DNA of 64,000 bases, taken from NCBI RefSeq assembly GCF_014196345.1, contig NZ_JACIDN010000001.1, forward strand, positions 441,393-505,392, given 5' to 3'. Made by a program: the position numbers and the translations under genes. Position 1 is the first letter of the stretch. Each line of letters begins with the position of its first letter. Under the pieces are notes generated by a model, which ran no database searches, was not told the DNA's origin, and saw only the letters and a program-made list of their open reading frames with translations. The DNA is from Methylobacterium brachythecii (GTDB lineage Bacteria > Pseudomonadota > Alphaproteobacteria > Rhizobiales > Beijerinckiaceae). Below, piece after piece: positions 55,340-64,000 of the stretch.

Positions 55340-56644
55340 TCAGGCCGGGGTCCGAGCCGCGAGCTTGAGCTGCGCCACGAAGGGATCGAGCACCGCGAGC
55401 GTGCGCAGGACCGCGCCCTCGAACGGTCGCAAGGCCGCGTGACCCCGCCGCGCCATCACGTCGATGCGACGATGGTCGGCGAGCAGATCGCCGACGGCGG
55501 CTGCCAGGTCGCGCGCATCGGTGACGGTCAGCGCGCCGCCGGCCGCGTCGAGGGCCTGGTAGGGTTCCGAGAAGTTCGCGACGTTCGGTCCGTGCAGGAT
55601 CGCCGTATCGAGCCGGACCGGCTCGATCGGGTTCTGGCCGCCATGCGGTACCAACGAGCCACCGAGGAAGACGAGCCGGCTGAGCCGGTAGAACAGGCCG
55701 AGTTCGCCCAGCGTGTCGGCCACATAGAGATCGATGGAGGCCTGCGGCCTTCCGTTCTTGGCGCGGCGGCTCGTGCGAAGGCCGGCGGCGCTGGCGCAGG
55801 CGGCGACTTCCTCGCCCCGGCGCGGATGGCGTGGCACTATGACGGTGAGAAGGTTCGGCAGGCGTTCCTTCAGCAGGCCGTGGGCCTCGGCGATCACCTC
55901 GTCCTCGCCGGGATGCGTGCTCGCCGCGACCCAGACCGGCCGGTCGCCGACCATGTCGCCGAGATAGGCGAGCTGCTGCGCATCGGCCGGCGGCACGGCG
56001 GAATCGTATTTGAGATTGCCGACGACCTTCACCCGCGGCGCGCCCAGCCGCAGGAAGCGCTCGGCGTCGTCCTTGGTCTGAACGAGGCAGACCGAGATGC
56101 GCGCGAGCAGGGCCTCCGCCGTTCGCGGCGAGCGCGCCCATCCTTTGAACGAGCGATCGGACATCCGGCCGTTGACGAGGATCAGCGGCACCTCGCGCCT
56201 GTGCAGCGAAATCACCGTGTTCGGCCAGATCTCGGATTCGGCGATCACCGCGAGATCCGGCTGCCAATGATCGAGGAAGCGCTCGACCCACCGCGGCGCG
56301 TCGAGCGGCATGTATTGGTGCACCGCGCCGGGCGGCAGCCGCGAGCCGAGCAGCTCGGCCGCGCTCTTCGTGCCCGTCGTCACTAGCACCGAAAACCCCC
56401 GCTCGATCATGCCGTTGATCAGGCCGATCAGCGAGAGCGACTCGCCGATGCTGGCGCCGTGCATCCAGACGAGATTGCCGGCGGGCCGCGCCCGGCCCGG
56501 TCGTCCGCGGCGCTCCGGAAGGCGTCCGGGGTCCTCTTTGCCGCGCCGCGACCGCCAGGCGAGAAGGCCAGCGACGGCCGGTTCACCGAGATACAGGCCA
56601 TAGCGATAGGCCCGCAGCGTCATGGGGAGGGACGGCGCTCTCAC
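55340..56644 (-). CDS. waaA: 3-deoxy-D-manno-octulosonic acid transferase
   Basis: 434 aa. GT-B glycosyltransferase transferring Kdo to lipid A precursors. WMHGASIGESLSLIGLI (with catalytic Glu), SEIWPNTVISL, RMSDRSFKGW and the C-terminal FLGGSLVPHGGQNPIEPVRL are diagnostic. Position 56644 gives a GTG whose GTGA overlaps the upstream stop; an ATG seven codons in (56623) is possible. Between the DUF374 gene and lpxK. Confidence 0.95.
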   Translation of the reverse strand: MRAPSLPMTLRAYRYGLYLGEPAVAGLLAWRSRRGKEDPGRLPERRGRPGRARPAGNLVWMHGASIGESLSLIGLINGMIERGFSVLVTTGTKSAAELLGSRLPPGAVHQYMPLDAPRWVERFLDHWQPDLAVIAESEIWPNTVISLHRREVPLILVNGRMSDRSFKGWARSPRTAEALLARISVCLVQTKDDAERFLRLGAPRVKVVGNLKYDSAVPPADAQQLAYLGDMVGDRPVWVAASTHPGEDEVIAEAHGLLKERLPNLLTVIVPRHPRRGEEVAACASAAGLRTSRRAKNGRPQASIDLYVADTLGELGLFYRLSRLVFLGGSLVPHGGQNPIEPVRLDTAILHGPNVANFSEPYQALDAAGGALTVTDARDLAAAVGDLLADHRRIDVMARRGHAALRPFEGAVLRTLAVLDPFVAQLKLAARTPA

Positions 56645-57363
56645 GCTGGATTCCCGACGCGGTCAGGACGCCCGACGAGCGTGTAGGCGTGGTCGTGAAC
56701 GCGATTCAATTCGGTCTGGACCTTCATGCGCAGGTTATCAACGAACTCGGGCTCGACCTCGCGCGGAACCCAGATCGGTTCGCCGAACACCATGGCACCG
56801 CGGCCAAAGGGCAGCCCGAGACAGGCCCGGTCCCAGCTGTTGAAGCGGATGTGCCGGCTCGTGACCACGGCCACCGGCAGGATCGGCCGGCCGGAGAAGC
56901 GGGCGAGCATGATGATGCCGGCATCGCAGATCCGCGAGACCTTCGGAACGTCGGCCGAGAAGCAGACGGTGTCGCCGCCCTTGAGCGCCCGCACCATTGC
57001 ACGCAAGCCCTCGGCGCCGCCCTTGGCCTTGGCGTCGCGTACCACCCGGCCGCGGGCTCCGGAGGCGCGCATCACGCGCACGCCCATCTTCTCCAGAGCG
57101 TAGGTGTTGATGTTGCCGTCCGGCGACTTCGAGATGATCGTGGCGATCCGATCGTGCGGGCGTTTCATGAACGAGATCATGATGTGCTGGCCGTGCCACA
57201 TCGCGGCGATGAACGGGCCGGTCTCGTCGAGCCAAGCATCGGGCGCGGCGGGCACAACGGTGAAGCGGTTGGTGCGCCGCACGAGGTTCAGATAGCCGTA
57301 GGCGGCGAGGCCGAGGGCCTTCTGCACGGGCGGCTTGCGGCCGATGGTCTTGATGAGGCCCAT
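56641..57363 (-). CDS. DUF374 lysophospholipid acyltransferase-like protein
   Basis: 240 aa. DUF374 signature: FIAAMWHGQHIMISFMKRPH followed by DRIATIISKSPDGN, then FSADVPKVSRICDAGIIMLA. The HGQH and following pattern belongs to the LPLAT superfamily. Its fixed place upstream of waaA and lpxK links it to lipid A/Kdo assembly, but no reaction is established. First gene of the block; its stop overlaps the waaA start. Confidence 0.88.
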   Translation of the reverse strand: MGLIKTIGRKPPVQKALGLAAYGYLNLVRRTNRFTVVPAAPDAWLDETGPFIAAMWHGQHIMISFMKRPHDRIATIISKSPDGNINTYALEKMGVRVMRASGARGRVVRDAKAKGGAEGLRAMVRALKGGDTVCFSADVPKVSRICDAGIIMLARFSGRPILPVAVVTSRHIRFNSWDRACLGLPFGRGAMVFGEPIWVPREVEPEFVDNLRMKVQTELNRVHDHAYTLVGRPDRVGNPA

Positions 57364-57570
57364 GTGCCGGGGGCGGTCTCCCGCTCTTCGTGCGCTGCCG
57401 CCGGAGGCCGCGACGAATGCGGGCGGCGAGTCGCGGCTCTGTACTCTCAGTTAAGATTGCGGCGCAACCTCGCCGGGCGCGCGAAACGCCGCGCGGTTGA
57501 CCTTCGGCGCGACTGCGGCACATGCCGGCGCACCTGACTTTCACGATCGCGTGGCCTCGCTCTCTCGCCG

Positions 57571-58467
57571 ATGTTCCGTCTCGCCCACATCACCGATCCG
57601 CATGTCGGTCCGCTGCCCCGGCCGAAGCTGCGTCAGCTCTTGAGCAAGCGCGCCACCGGCTACGTGAACTGGCATCGCGGGCGCGGTCGGCACCACGACA
57701 TGGATCTGCTGGCGGACCTCGTCGCCGACCTCCACCAGCAGGATTGCGATCACATCGCCTGCACGGGCGACCTCTGCAACATCGGCCTGCCGGACGAGTG
57801 GGAGACCTCGCGGATCTTCCTCGAGGCCCTCGGCGCGGCGGACAGCGTCAGCTTCGTGCCGGGCAATCACGATGCCTATGTGCGCGGCTCCCTCGACGGG
57901 CTGCTCGCTGCCTGTGGCGCGTGGGCGAGCGGCGAGGATGGCAGGGCCGGCATGTTTCCCTATCTGCGCCGCCGCGGACTGGTCGCTCTGATCGGGCTGT
58001 CCTCGGCCATTCCCACGAAGCCGTTCGCTGCGACCGGCCGGGTCGGGCCTTCACAGATCGAGGCAACCGAGCAACTACTTGATGCGCTGGCTAAAGAGTC
58101 CGATCCGCCCTTCCGGATCGTCATGATCCACCATCCGCCCCATCCCGGCGGGGCACGCCAGGGGCGCGAGCTGAAGGATGCCGAGGCTTTCACCGCGATG
58201 ATCGCCCGTGTCGGCGCCGAGTTGGTCCTGCATGGGCACAACCATGTCGGCAGTGTTGCTTTCGTCGAGGGGCCGAAAGGCGCGATCCCCATCGTCGGTG
58301 CGCCCTCGGCCTCGGCCCGCAGTATCCGCGAACACCACCGGGCCTCGTACTACCTCTACGACATCGTCAGGGATGGTGGCCGTTTCGTCGTCACGGCAGC
58401 CGAGCGGGGGCTGACGGCGGAGGGCACGATCGGCCCGCTGCGCCCGCTGACATTGATGCGGGCATGA
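57571..58467 (+). CDS. Calcineurin-like metallophosphoesterase
   Basis: 298 aa. Complete metal-binding motif set: DPHVG (DxH), CTGDLCN (GD), FVPGNHDAY (GNHD), MIHHPPHPG and LHGHNHVGS (GHxH). Similar to cAMP phosphodiesterase/Icc-like or UDP-diacylglucosamine pyrophosphatase relatives; substrate unknown. Divergent from the lipid A genes. The stop overlaps the start of a terminator. Confidence 0.88.
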   Translation: MFRLAHITDPHVGPLPRPKLRQLLSKRATGYVNWHRGRGRHHDMDLLADLVADLHQQDCDHIACTGDLCNIGLPDEWETSRIFLEALGAADSVSFVPGNHDAYVRGSLDGLLAACGAWASGEDGRAGMFPYLRRRGLVALIGLSSAIPTKPFAATGRVGPSQIEATEQLLDALAKESDPPFRIVMIHHPPHPGGARQGRELKDAEAFTAMIARVGAELVLHGHNHVGSVAFVEGPKGAIPIVGAPSASARSIREHHRASYYLYDIVRDGGRFVVTAAERGLTAEGTIGPLRPLTLMRA

Positions 58468-58470
58468 AAA

Positions 58471-58500
58471 AAGGCGCGGACCTCACCGGGTCTGCGCCTT
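58471..58500. terminator. Bidirectional terminator
   Basis: A 12-base stem (58471-58482 with 58489-58500, one G-U pair) and a short loop. The minus strand continues with TTTT; the plus strand with TTCTTCC. Lies between the metallophosphoesterase and the small gene at 58522. Confidence 0.8.
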
Positions 58501-58521
58501 CTTCCAGTCGGTTCGAAGGGC

Positions 58522-58686
58522 TTAGCCCAGGACCGCGATCGGCGTGCTGCGCGGCTGCCGCCGAACGATGCTCGCTTCGTAGCGCTCCGCCTGCAGCCTG
58601 GTGAGGCCCGCGACGAGGGCCATCGTGCCGCGATAGACCGTGTAGGTGCCGTCCTGCGTAGGTTTGACGCGAATCGCTTCCTGCAT
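58522..58686 (-). CDS. 54-residue hypothetical protein
   Basis: Begins MQEAIRVKPTQDGTYTVYRG and ends with a basic SIVRRQPRSTPIAVLG. CAGGGAG seven bases before the ATG and the terminator right after the stop make this a credible small gene despite its size. Soluble, no signal or membrane segment. No family recognised. Confidence 0.6.
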   Translation of the reverse strand: MQEAIRVKPTQDGTYTVYRGTMALVAGLTRLQAERYEASIVRRQPRSTPIAVLG

Positions 58687-59257
58687 ACGTTGGCTCCCTG
58701 CCCCCAGGATGATCGTTTTCGGACGCGACTGAATGGCAACATGCTACCCGGACCGGGCCGTCTCACAAGAGCGACAGGACGCGCGAGCACCAACATTCGT
58801 CGCTGCAGCGCAAGAGGCAATTAGGGGGTAAGGGAGCGCGGCTGCGCGGTCCGATCGTCCTTGCGGCGAGCTACCGGCGCCGGCGGTTATCGGTCGAAAC
58901 TGCGTAAGTACCGAGGCCTGAGTTGTTATCTGCGGCGTGCTCGGTTCTCGGCCGTTTGGGCCCACCCGGATTGTGCCATGCAACAGAAAGTTTTGGGGAT
59001 AGGCCGCCGGCCCCGGTCTCAGTCAGTCTCCGTCACGCGAATGTGAAGGTACGCGAGCGCGGTTCATCCGCGCAGCGCCTGGGGATCGTCGCCGCGCAGC
59101 CGTTCGAGCCTGTGAGCAGCAGAGTCTCGCAGAAGCGCAGGTGAACGATCGCTGGAAATCAGATTTCGGCGTAGCGGTGCAAAAGTCTATTGTTGCGAAA
59201 GCAGATATCAAGATTTCGGTGACAGCATCGCCGCCTTGGGGAGGCGCGGTGGGATCC
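58687..59257. other. Intergenic region, no gene supported
   Basis: 570 bases before the PilZ gene start chosen here. It includes an AT-richer part (about 58915-59000). The PilZ frame is open from a GTG at 59141, so some of this may be coding. No RNA gene or operator recognised. Confidence 0.4.
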
Positions 59258-59689
59258 ATGCCAGGGGAAGGGCTCGTTAGGTTTCTCGCAGAGTCGGGAG
59301 ATGCGAGTGGGGCGGCCTCCGCCGACTCGCGCGCAGTCGAACGACGCAGCGAGCCACGCACACCGACCAACTGGATCGCCAAGATCCGATTGCCCGACGG
59401 TGAGGAGATTGCCTGCACCGTGAAGGACGTGTCGAAGTCCGGTGCCCGGCTTGGCGTTCCCGGTGCGGTTGTTTTGCCCGAGAGCTTCCAGCTCAAGGTC
59501 GTCGGTTACGACTTCCTGTTCAACGTCAGATCGGTCTGGCGGAACGATCGCTGTGCCGGCGTCCGTATCGAGCGGTTCGGGAAGCAGCCGCCTCCGACGA
59601 CCGCGCCGGAGGAGCCGAAGCCTGCGGCCGATTCTCCAGGGACCGGCAGGTTGCTCGGACGCCGCCTGAGCCGATTCTCGCCCTATTGA
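59258..59689 (+). CDS. PilZ-domain protein
   Basis: 143 aa. The cyclic-di-GMP-binding PilZ signature is recognisable: ERRSEPRTPTNWIAKI and DVSKSGARLGVPG (close to RxxxR and DxSxxG), residues about 30-105, followed by a Pro-rich tail. Likely a one-domain c-di-GMP effector. ATG 59258 chosen; an upstream GTG (59141) would add 39 residues without recognisable content. Its stop abuts that of the convergent YcbK-type gene. Confidence 0.8.
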   Translation: MPGEGLVRFLAESGDASGAASADSRAVERRSEPRTPTNWIAKIRLPDGEEIACTVKDVSKSGARLGVPGAVVLPESFQLKVVGYDFLFNVRSVWRNDRCAGVRIERFGKQPPPTTAPEEPKPAADSPGTGRLLGRRLSRFSPY

Positions 59690-61240
59690 TCAGTTGCGGA
59701 GCGGGCGACCGCTGCTCGCCGAGCCCGAGAAATGCGTGGCGGCGAGGTCGTCGCCCGGACTGCGGGCGGTGAACCGGGTCGCGACGGCGTCGACGGTGAA
59801 GATGTTCTCCAGCGCTTCATCCGGCTTCGGTTGGATGGCGGCGAGGCGGATCGGCGCATCGCGGCGCGCCGGCTCGGAGGCGCCCTGTGCCTGGGTCGAG
59901 AACAGAGCGTGCAGGTGATCCCGCGCATCGGCCTCGGGCGGCAGCAGGTGGAAGGCCGCCGGTGCGACCGGCCGATTGCCGAGAGCGAGGTTGGCGAGGC
60001 CGACATTGCCGATGCCGGCAACCTGGACGGCGCGTCCCGGCGGAAGCGGTGCCGCGATGGCGGCGGCGATGGCCGCGAATTCGGCCGGCCGCCGCGGCGG
60101 GAGGGGAGCAAGGCGGGCCGTGGGCTCGCCGGAGGTCTGATCGGCCTTCTCGGCGGTGAGCAGGGCCTTGGCGGAAGGTGTCTCGCGGCCCTCACGACGC
60201 AGCATGGCGTTGCGCAGCGCGTCGGTGCTGTTCGGTGCGGCGTAGGCGAGCGCCTGGCGGGCGCCGGTCGCATCATCCGGATCGGCGCTGGCCACCGCGA
60301 TCGTTGCCTTGCCGCGCGCCTTGGTCGGCGCTGCCGTAGGCGCGGGCGCCGATGCCGTCGTGCTGCCGCCCCCGAAAAGGCCGGCGAAGAAGCCCTTGAT
60401 GCTCGGGCCGTCGTCGAAGTCCTCGTTCGCGGCCATTGCGGTGTAGCCGAGCACGGTGCCGCCGCGCGCCAGGATCTCGGCACGCGCCTCCTCGTAGCGG
60501 GGGAAGGGCTTGCCGTCCGCCGGCAGGTGCACGGTCTTGCCGTCCGGGAAGATGCGGGCGAGCTGGTCGTGGGTCATGCGCGGCCAGGCGCGCACCGAGC
60601 CGACGTCGAGATGCACGAAGGGTGAGCCCGAGCGCGGGTACCAGCCGACGCCGCCGCGCTGCAGCCGGATGCCGGCGGCGCGGATATCGTCGATCGAGGC
60701 GTCGGTCATGAAGAAGTCCATGGCCTTGCCGAGCATGTGCTGGCTTTGCTCGGCAACGGCGCGGGAGCGACGGCGAAGCATGCCGTTGGTCTTCGGGCTG
60801 CGGTAGCCGCAGACGACGCGCAGGGGCTGCGTCGAACCGATGGAACGTTGCGCCTCCCAGACCACGTCGAACAGGCGCGGATCCATCTTCGTCGCCTCGG
60901 CCTCACGCCAGTCGCGCAGCAGCCAGTTCAACTGCTCGAGGGCCGCCTTGTCGTAGCGGCCGTCGCGCTTGAACGTGACGGTTGCGCTTTCCTTGGTGTG
61001 CTCGTTGATCAAGGACAGGGTGCGGGTATCGCCGTTGGCGACCGCGTTCTGGGTCTCGACGGTGCCTGCGAACATCGCGGCGGCGAAGGCCAGGGTCGAG
61101 GCGAGGTGTCTGGACTTCGCGCGGCGCAGGCGGTCGAAGGTTTGCCCGGCGAGAGCGCCGGCCCGGTCGCGAAGCGATGTCAGCACGGTGGTCACCCCTC
61201 GCAGACGGCATGACGGGCTGTGCGCGGCACAGGGCGTCAT
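59690..61240 (-). CDS. YcbK-type (DUF882/M15) murein peptidase
   Basis: 516 aa. Hydrophobic segment (about 45-68, LASTLAFAAAMFAGTVETQN), then a DUF882/M15 domain: VCGYRSPKTN, QHMLGKAMDF (His168, Asp175) and FVHLDVG (His210), the zinc ligands. The second half (about 270-516) is low-complexity Ala/Pro-rich with no recognised domain, about twice the usual YcbK length. ATG 61240; GTG 61195 is possible. Its neighbour is an L,D-transpeptidase, suggesting linked peptidoglycan processing. Confidence 0.85.
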   Translation of the reverse strand: MTPCAAHSPSCRLRGVTTVLTSLRDRAGALAGQTFDRLRRAKSRHLASTLAFAAAMFAGTVETQNAVANGDTRTLSLINEHTKESATVTFKRDGRYDKAALEQLNWLLRDWREAEATKMDPRLFDVVWEAQRSIGSTQPLRVVCGYRSPKTNGMLRRRSRAVAEQSQHMLGKAMDFFMTDASIDDIRAAGIRLQRGGVGWYPRSGSPFVHLDVGSVRAWPRMTHDQLARIFPDGKTVHLPADGKPFPRYEEARAEILARGGTVLGYTAMAANEDFDDGPSIKGFFAGLFGGGSTTASAPAPTAAPTKARGKATIAVASADPDDATGARQALAYAAPNSTDALRNAMLRREGRETPSAKALLTAEKADQTSGEPTARLAPLPPRRPAEFAAIAAAIAAPLPPGRAVQVAGIGNVGLANLALGNRPVAPAAFHLLPPEADARDHLHALFSTQAQGASEPARRDAPIRLAAIQPKPDEALENIFTVDAVATRFTARSPGDDLAATHFSGSASSGRPLRN

Positions 61241-61438
61241 GGTGAGCGCGAGGTTGCCGAAAACCGTGACGGCGCGGTTGACGGGGCCTGATGCTGCTCA
61301 CCTTCTCGTGAACCGGCTAAAGCTCAACCGTGGCGGAATCGTGCCGGGCAAGTGTCCGGACGCACCCGTGCCCTGGAAAGAGTCGTCAGAGCCCGAATTT
61401 CGTGCAGCGAACAGGGGCCGAGGAACGGCCCACTGCGC

Positions 61439-63478
61439 TCACCACCAGAACCGAGGCGCGGCGGGCGGCGGTGCCGGCGTCCACAGATCCGGCTCGCCCT
61501 GCGCCGCCGGCGCGGCGCGGCGCTGACGCTGGACGGTGGAATGCTGCTCGACGGGAGCCCGCATCGCTTCACGCCGAGGCCGTACCGGCCTCGGTTGGGC
61601 ATTGGCCTGCGCCGCCGGTACGGACGGGACGTTCGCCATGCGGCGCGCCGGTTCCTTCGGCACCGAGACCATCGCTCCCGGACGCGTCGACAGGCCGAGC
61701 GCTTCCTTGATGCGGGCGTCGTAGCCGTAGAGGTCTGGCAGTGTCCGGTAGACGCCGGCATCGTCCACGAAGGCTGTGAAATAGGCGATGTGGACCGGCA
61801 ATTTGTGCGGCAGCTTGATCGAGCGCTCGCCCTTGCCGATCAGCTTCCTCAGGCTCGCCTCGGTCCAGGCATCCGGCAGCACGGCGTCGGCGAAGCGGAA
61901 GGGATCGTCGACGCGCACGCAGCCATGGCTGAAGGCGCGCTTGGAGGCGGAGAACAGAGAGCGGTTCGGCGTATCGTGCAGGTAGACCGCGTGCTGGTTC
62001 GGGAACAGGAATTTGATGAAGCCGAGCGCGTTCTTCTCGCCGGGTGGCTGCCGCAGCGAGATCTGGCCATGGCGGTTGACCACCTCGAAGCCGTTGGTCC
62101 GCCCGGAGGCAAGCATCTGCTTGAGGATGGACGGCGGCACGTACCAGGACGGGTTCACCACGGCGGTTTCCATGGCGCCGGAGAAGATCGGCGTCGGGGA
62201 ATCCGTCTTACCGACGATCACCCGAGTCTCGTCGCGCATCACGCCGCCGCGATAGACGCGCAGCCGGTATTCGGGGACGTTGACCAGAACGTAGTCGGAG
62301 CCGAGTTCGCGCGGCAGCCAGCGCCAGCGCTCCATGTTGGAGATCAGCTCGGCCTCGTCTCCGCTGCGCGGCGCCGACGACGGCGCGTCGGCGAGCGCCA
62401 GAGCGACGATCGTCGAACGGGTCAGGTTGCCGTTGTCCGGCAGGCCGTGGCTGCGCTGGAAGGCGGCGACGGCGTCGGAGACGGCCTTGTCGTAGGTGTC
62501 GGGCTCGCCGGGCGCCGCGTCGAGCGTGCCGGCGCTGCGTGCGGGCAGGCTGAAATGGTCGCGCAGGAGCGGAACGCGCGGATCGCTCATCCCGATCTTG
62601 AGGACCGGGCCGACCGGAAGGCGCAGAGCCTTCGGCGCGCTGGCCGTGGCCGTCGTGTCCACGCCGCGCAAGGTTGCGAGCCGCTGCTTGAGGGCGAGGT
62701 AGCCCTCCTGGTTCGGATTGTAGGCCTGAAGCCGGTCGCCGGCCTCGGTGTCAGAGACCGCGAGCTGGCCGAGCACGAGATCGGCCGGCGTGATGTTCAG
62801 GTCCGGCGTGATCAGCTTCGAGATTGCGGCGAGGTTGACGCGGCCGCCGCGGGCATCGCGCGCATAGAGCACGATGGCGGCGGAAAGCTTCAGCTCGGCG
62901 TCGGCGATCTCGGCCGGGGACATCGTCCGGCCGTCGCCGGCGAGCGATGGGATCGGGTAGGCGCTCGGGCTGAGGCCGTCATCGGCAGCAGCGCGCAACC
63001 GCGTGATCAAGGATTGCGCGGCGGGCGTGAAGGCGCTGCCGCTGATCCAGACCGGCCTGTAGTCGGCGATGGTGTAGAACACCTGCATCGCCTCGCGCTC
63101 TTTCGGCGTCAGGCGCGCGACCAGCGGTTTGCCGTCCTTCAGCCGCGCCAGGATCGCCTCGCCCTGCGCGTCGAGCGCCTGCGTCGGAGCCACGGGAGCG
63201 GCTGTGACCGGCTGCTCCTCCTTGGCGGGTTCCTTGAAATCGGATTGCGGCGGCGCGTCGCTGGTGGGAGGCAGCGTGCTGAGGTCGTCGCCCGGAGCCG
63301 CCGGTGAAGTTGCGGCCTTCACCGTCGCGGAGGGCTCGACGGCGGCGCTGCGGATCGTCGAGGATGGCTGGGCCAGCGTCGACTGCGCGCGCGCCAGCGT
63401 GGTCATACCGACGGAAGACGCCAGCGCCATGGCCAGAACAGCGGCGGCCGTACGCGAAGCGTTCGACGAGGCGCGCAT
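61439..63478 (-). CDS. YcbB-type L,D-transpeptidase
   Basis: 679 aa. Signal peptide (to about ARAQ), a linker with Thr/Pro/Ala, a YcbB N-terminal domain (from VFYTIADYRPVWISGSAFTP), a peptidoglycan-binding stretch (AFQRSHGLPDNGNLTRS) and the YkuD catalytic domain with SHGCVRVDD (Ser517, His518, Cys520). Resembles E. coli LdtD, which makes 3-3 cross-links. The C-terminal 75 residues are Pro/Arg-rich. ATG 63478 with GGAGGAG upstream is preferred over the longer frame. Confidence 0.9.
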   Translation of the reverse strand: MRASSNASRTAAAVLAMALASSVGMTTLARAQSTLAQPSSTIRSAAVEPSATVKAATSPAAPGDDLSTLPPTSDAPPQSDFKEPAKEEQPVTAAPVAPTQALDAQGEAILARLKDGKPLVARLTPKEREAMQVFYTIADYRPVWISGSAFTPAAQSLITRLRAAADDGLSPSAYPIPSLAGDGRTMSPAEIADAELKLSAAIVLYARDARGGRVNLAAISKLITPDLNITPADLVLGQLAVSDTEAGDRLQAYNPNQEGYLALKQRLATLRGVDTTATASAPKALRLPVGPVLKIGMSDPRVPLLRDHFSLPARSAGTLDAAPGEPDTYDKAVSDAVAAFQRSHGLPDNGNLTRSTIVALALADAPSSAPRSGDEAELISNMERWRWLPRELGSDYVLVNVPEYRLRVYRGGVMRDETRVIVGKTDSPTPIFSGAMETAVVNPSWYVPPSILKQMLASGRTNGFEVVNRHGQISLRQPPGEKNALGFIKFLFPNQHAVYLHDTPNRSLFSASKRAFSHGCVRVDDPFRFADAVLPDAWTEASLRKLIGKGERSIKLPHKLPVHIAYFTAFVDDAGVYRTLPDLYGYDARIKEALGLSTRPGAMVSVPKEPARRMANVPSVPAAQANAQPRPVRPRREAMRAPVEQHSTVQRQRRAAPAAQGEPDLWTPAPPPAAPRFWW

Positions 63479-63692
63479 GACGAGGTCTCCTCCAGTATGG
63501 CTCAAGGCCATACGGACTGTATGATTATCGTCTTAAGCACGGCCGTGTGCAACCGCACTGCTCTCTTGGGACGACGCTTCGGCGCGACCTGTGTCGAGCC
63601 GGCCACCCTCAAGTCTCTGTCTTTCCACGGCCTCGCGGGCTCATCGCCGCCACCCACGGTGACGGCACCCCGCGAGATCGCGGTGGACAACC

Positions 63693-64000
63693 TCAGGCTG
63701 CAGCCTCGTCCGACTTGTCGTCGCCGTCGAGCCCCAGGTCCTTGAGCTTGCGGTAGAGGGTGGATCGGCCAATTCCAAGGCGGCGCGAGACTTCCGACAT
63801 CCGGCCCCGGTAGAATTGCAGAGCGAAGCGGATCGCTTCGGCCTCGATCTCCTCCATCGTCTTCATCTCGCTGGTGTCCTCGACGACGAGGGACATCGCG
63901 TGCGGGTCGCGAACCTCGACCCGGACGATCTCGCGCACCGGTTCCAGGCCGCCGGCCGGCAGCATCGGCTGGTTCGGCAGCGGCGGGATGCGAACGTCGA
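63693..64000 (-). CDS. Sigma-54-type regulator, C-terminal part (partial)
   Basis: The C-terminal 101 or so codons of a larger gene that runs off the window. A Fis-like helix-turn-helix (EIEAEAIRFALQFYRGRMSE followed by VSRRLGIGRSTLYRKLKDLG) is preceded by linker sequence (RVEVRDPHAMSLVVEDTSEM). This is the usual end of NtrC-class enhancer-binding proteins. The ATG at 63965 is internal: the frame is open to the window edge. The class of N-terminal domain cannot be seen. Confidence 0.8.
   Translation of the reverse strand, partial: DVRIPPLPNQPMLPAGGLEPVREIVRVEVRDPHAMSLVVEDTSEMKTMEEIEAEAIRFALQFYRGRMSEVSRRLGIGRSTLYRKLKDLGLDGDDKSDEAAA

Overview
The window is a GC-rich chromosomal segment of an alphaproteobacterium. 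The gene set points to the Hyphomicrobiales, and Methylobacterium/Methylorubrum is my best guess. Supporting signs are a C4-pathway 5-aminolevulinate synthase (hemA), a CpdR response regulator, an AccD without zinc-ribbon cysteines, DUF2093 and DUF1178 proteins, a NepR-like small protein, a PQQ-type sugar dehydrogenase and dispersed palindromic repeats. The genus is an inference. I saw no rRNA, tRNA, CRISPR array, prophage or complete insertion sequence. The only mobile-element trace is a short IS5-type transposase remnant.

Layout. 0-4.4 kb: a palindromic repeat, then a minus-strand pair of a caspase/Sel1 protein and a DUF4384-like secreted protein whose start carries an in-frame palindromic repeat, then small secreted genes and the transposase remnant. 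4.7-7.9 kb: type I secretion ABC ATPase and HlyD adaptor, without an outer-membrane partner or substrate. 8.0-11.5 kb: a two-component system divergent from an L,D-transpeptidase lipoprotein, with a PmrA/QseB-type direct repeat between them, then a Tat-exported cupin. 11.5-12.2 kb: a NepR-like protein and a small membrane protein. 12.4-19.4 kb: a glucarate catabolic island (gudP, LysR regulator, gudD, garL-like aldolase, garR interrupted by a TAG codon, and a nearby hyi). 19.5-31.6 kb: mixed housekeeping and envelope genes (MarR, PRC-barrel, mepA, amino-acid permease, msrA, nitrilase, glutaredoxin, cpdR, N-formylglutamate amidohydrolase, PsiE-like, metallo-beta-lactamase fold) and a probable sRNA.

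31.7-45.3 kb: hemA, murA, a degenerate EAL protein, a HAD phosphatase, a PQQ-type sugar dehydrogenase, trxA, an Omp25-type porin, folC and accD. 45.5-49.2 kb: dnaK and dnaJ with an RpoH-type promoter and an uncharacterised gene between them. 49.4-54.3 kb: a PmtA-like methyltransferase, a His/Gly/Trp-rich secreted protein and the nucleoside salvage operon cdd-PNP-deoC-deoA with 4-nt overlaps throughout. 54.4-57.4 kb: lipid A/Kdo genes (DUF374 acyltransferase, waaA, lpxK). 57.6-64 kb: a metallophosphoesterase, a small gene, a PilZ protein, a YcbK-type peptidase, a YcbB-type L,D-transpeptidase and the C-terminus of a sigma-54-type regulator running off the edge.

How it fits together. The clearest local system is glucarate use. 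Two matching 11-bp inverted repeats (7-bp spacer), each at the same distance upstream of a possible -35, precede gudP and gudD and have the geometry of LysR activator sites. The pathway's usual last local enzyme, GarR, has an in-frame stop. The nearby hydroxypyruvate isomerase could instead turn tartronate semialdehyde into hydroxypyruvate, a serine-cycle intermediate if this is a methylotroph. I found no clearly undescribed large system. The most novel leads are the in-frame palindrome, the caspase pair, the PmrA-type box shared with a cell-wall gene and the candidate sRNA.
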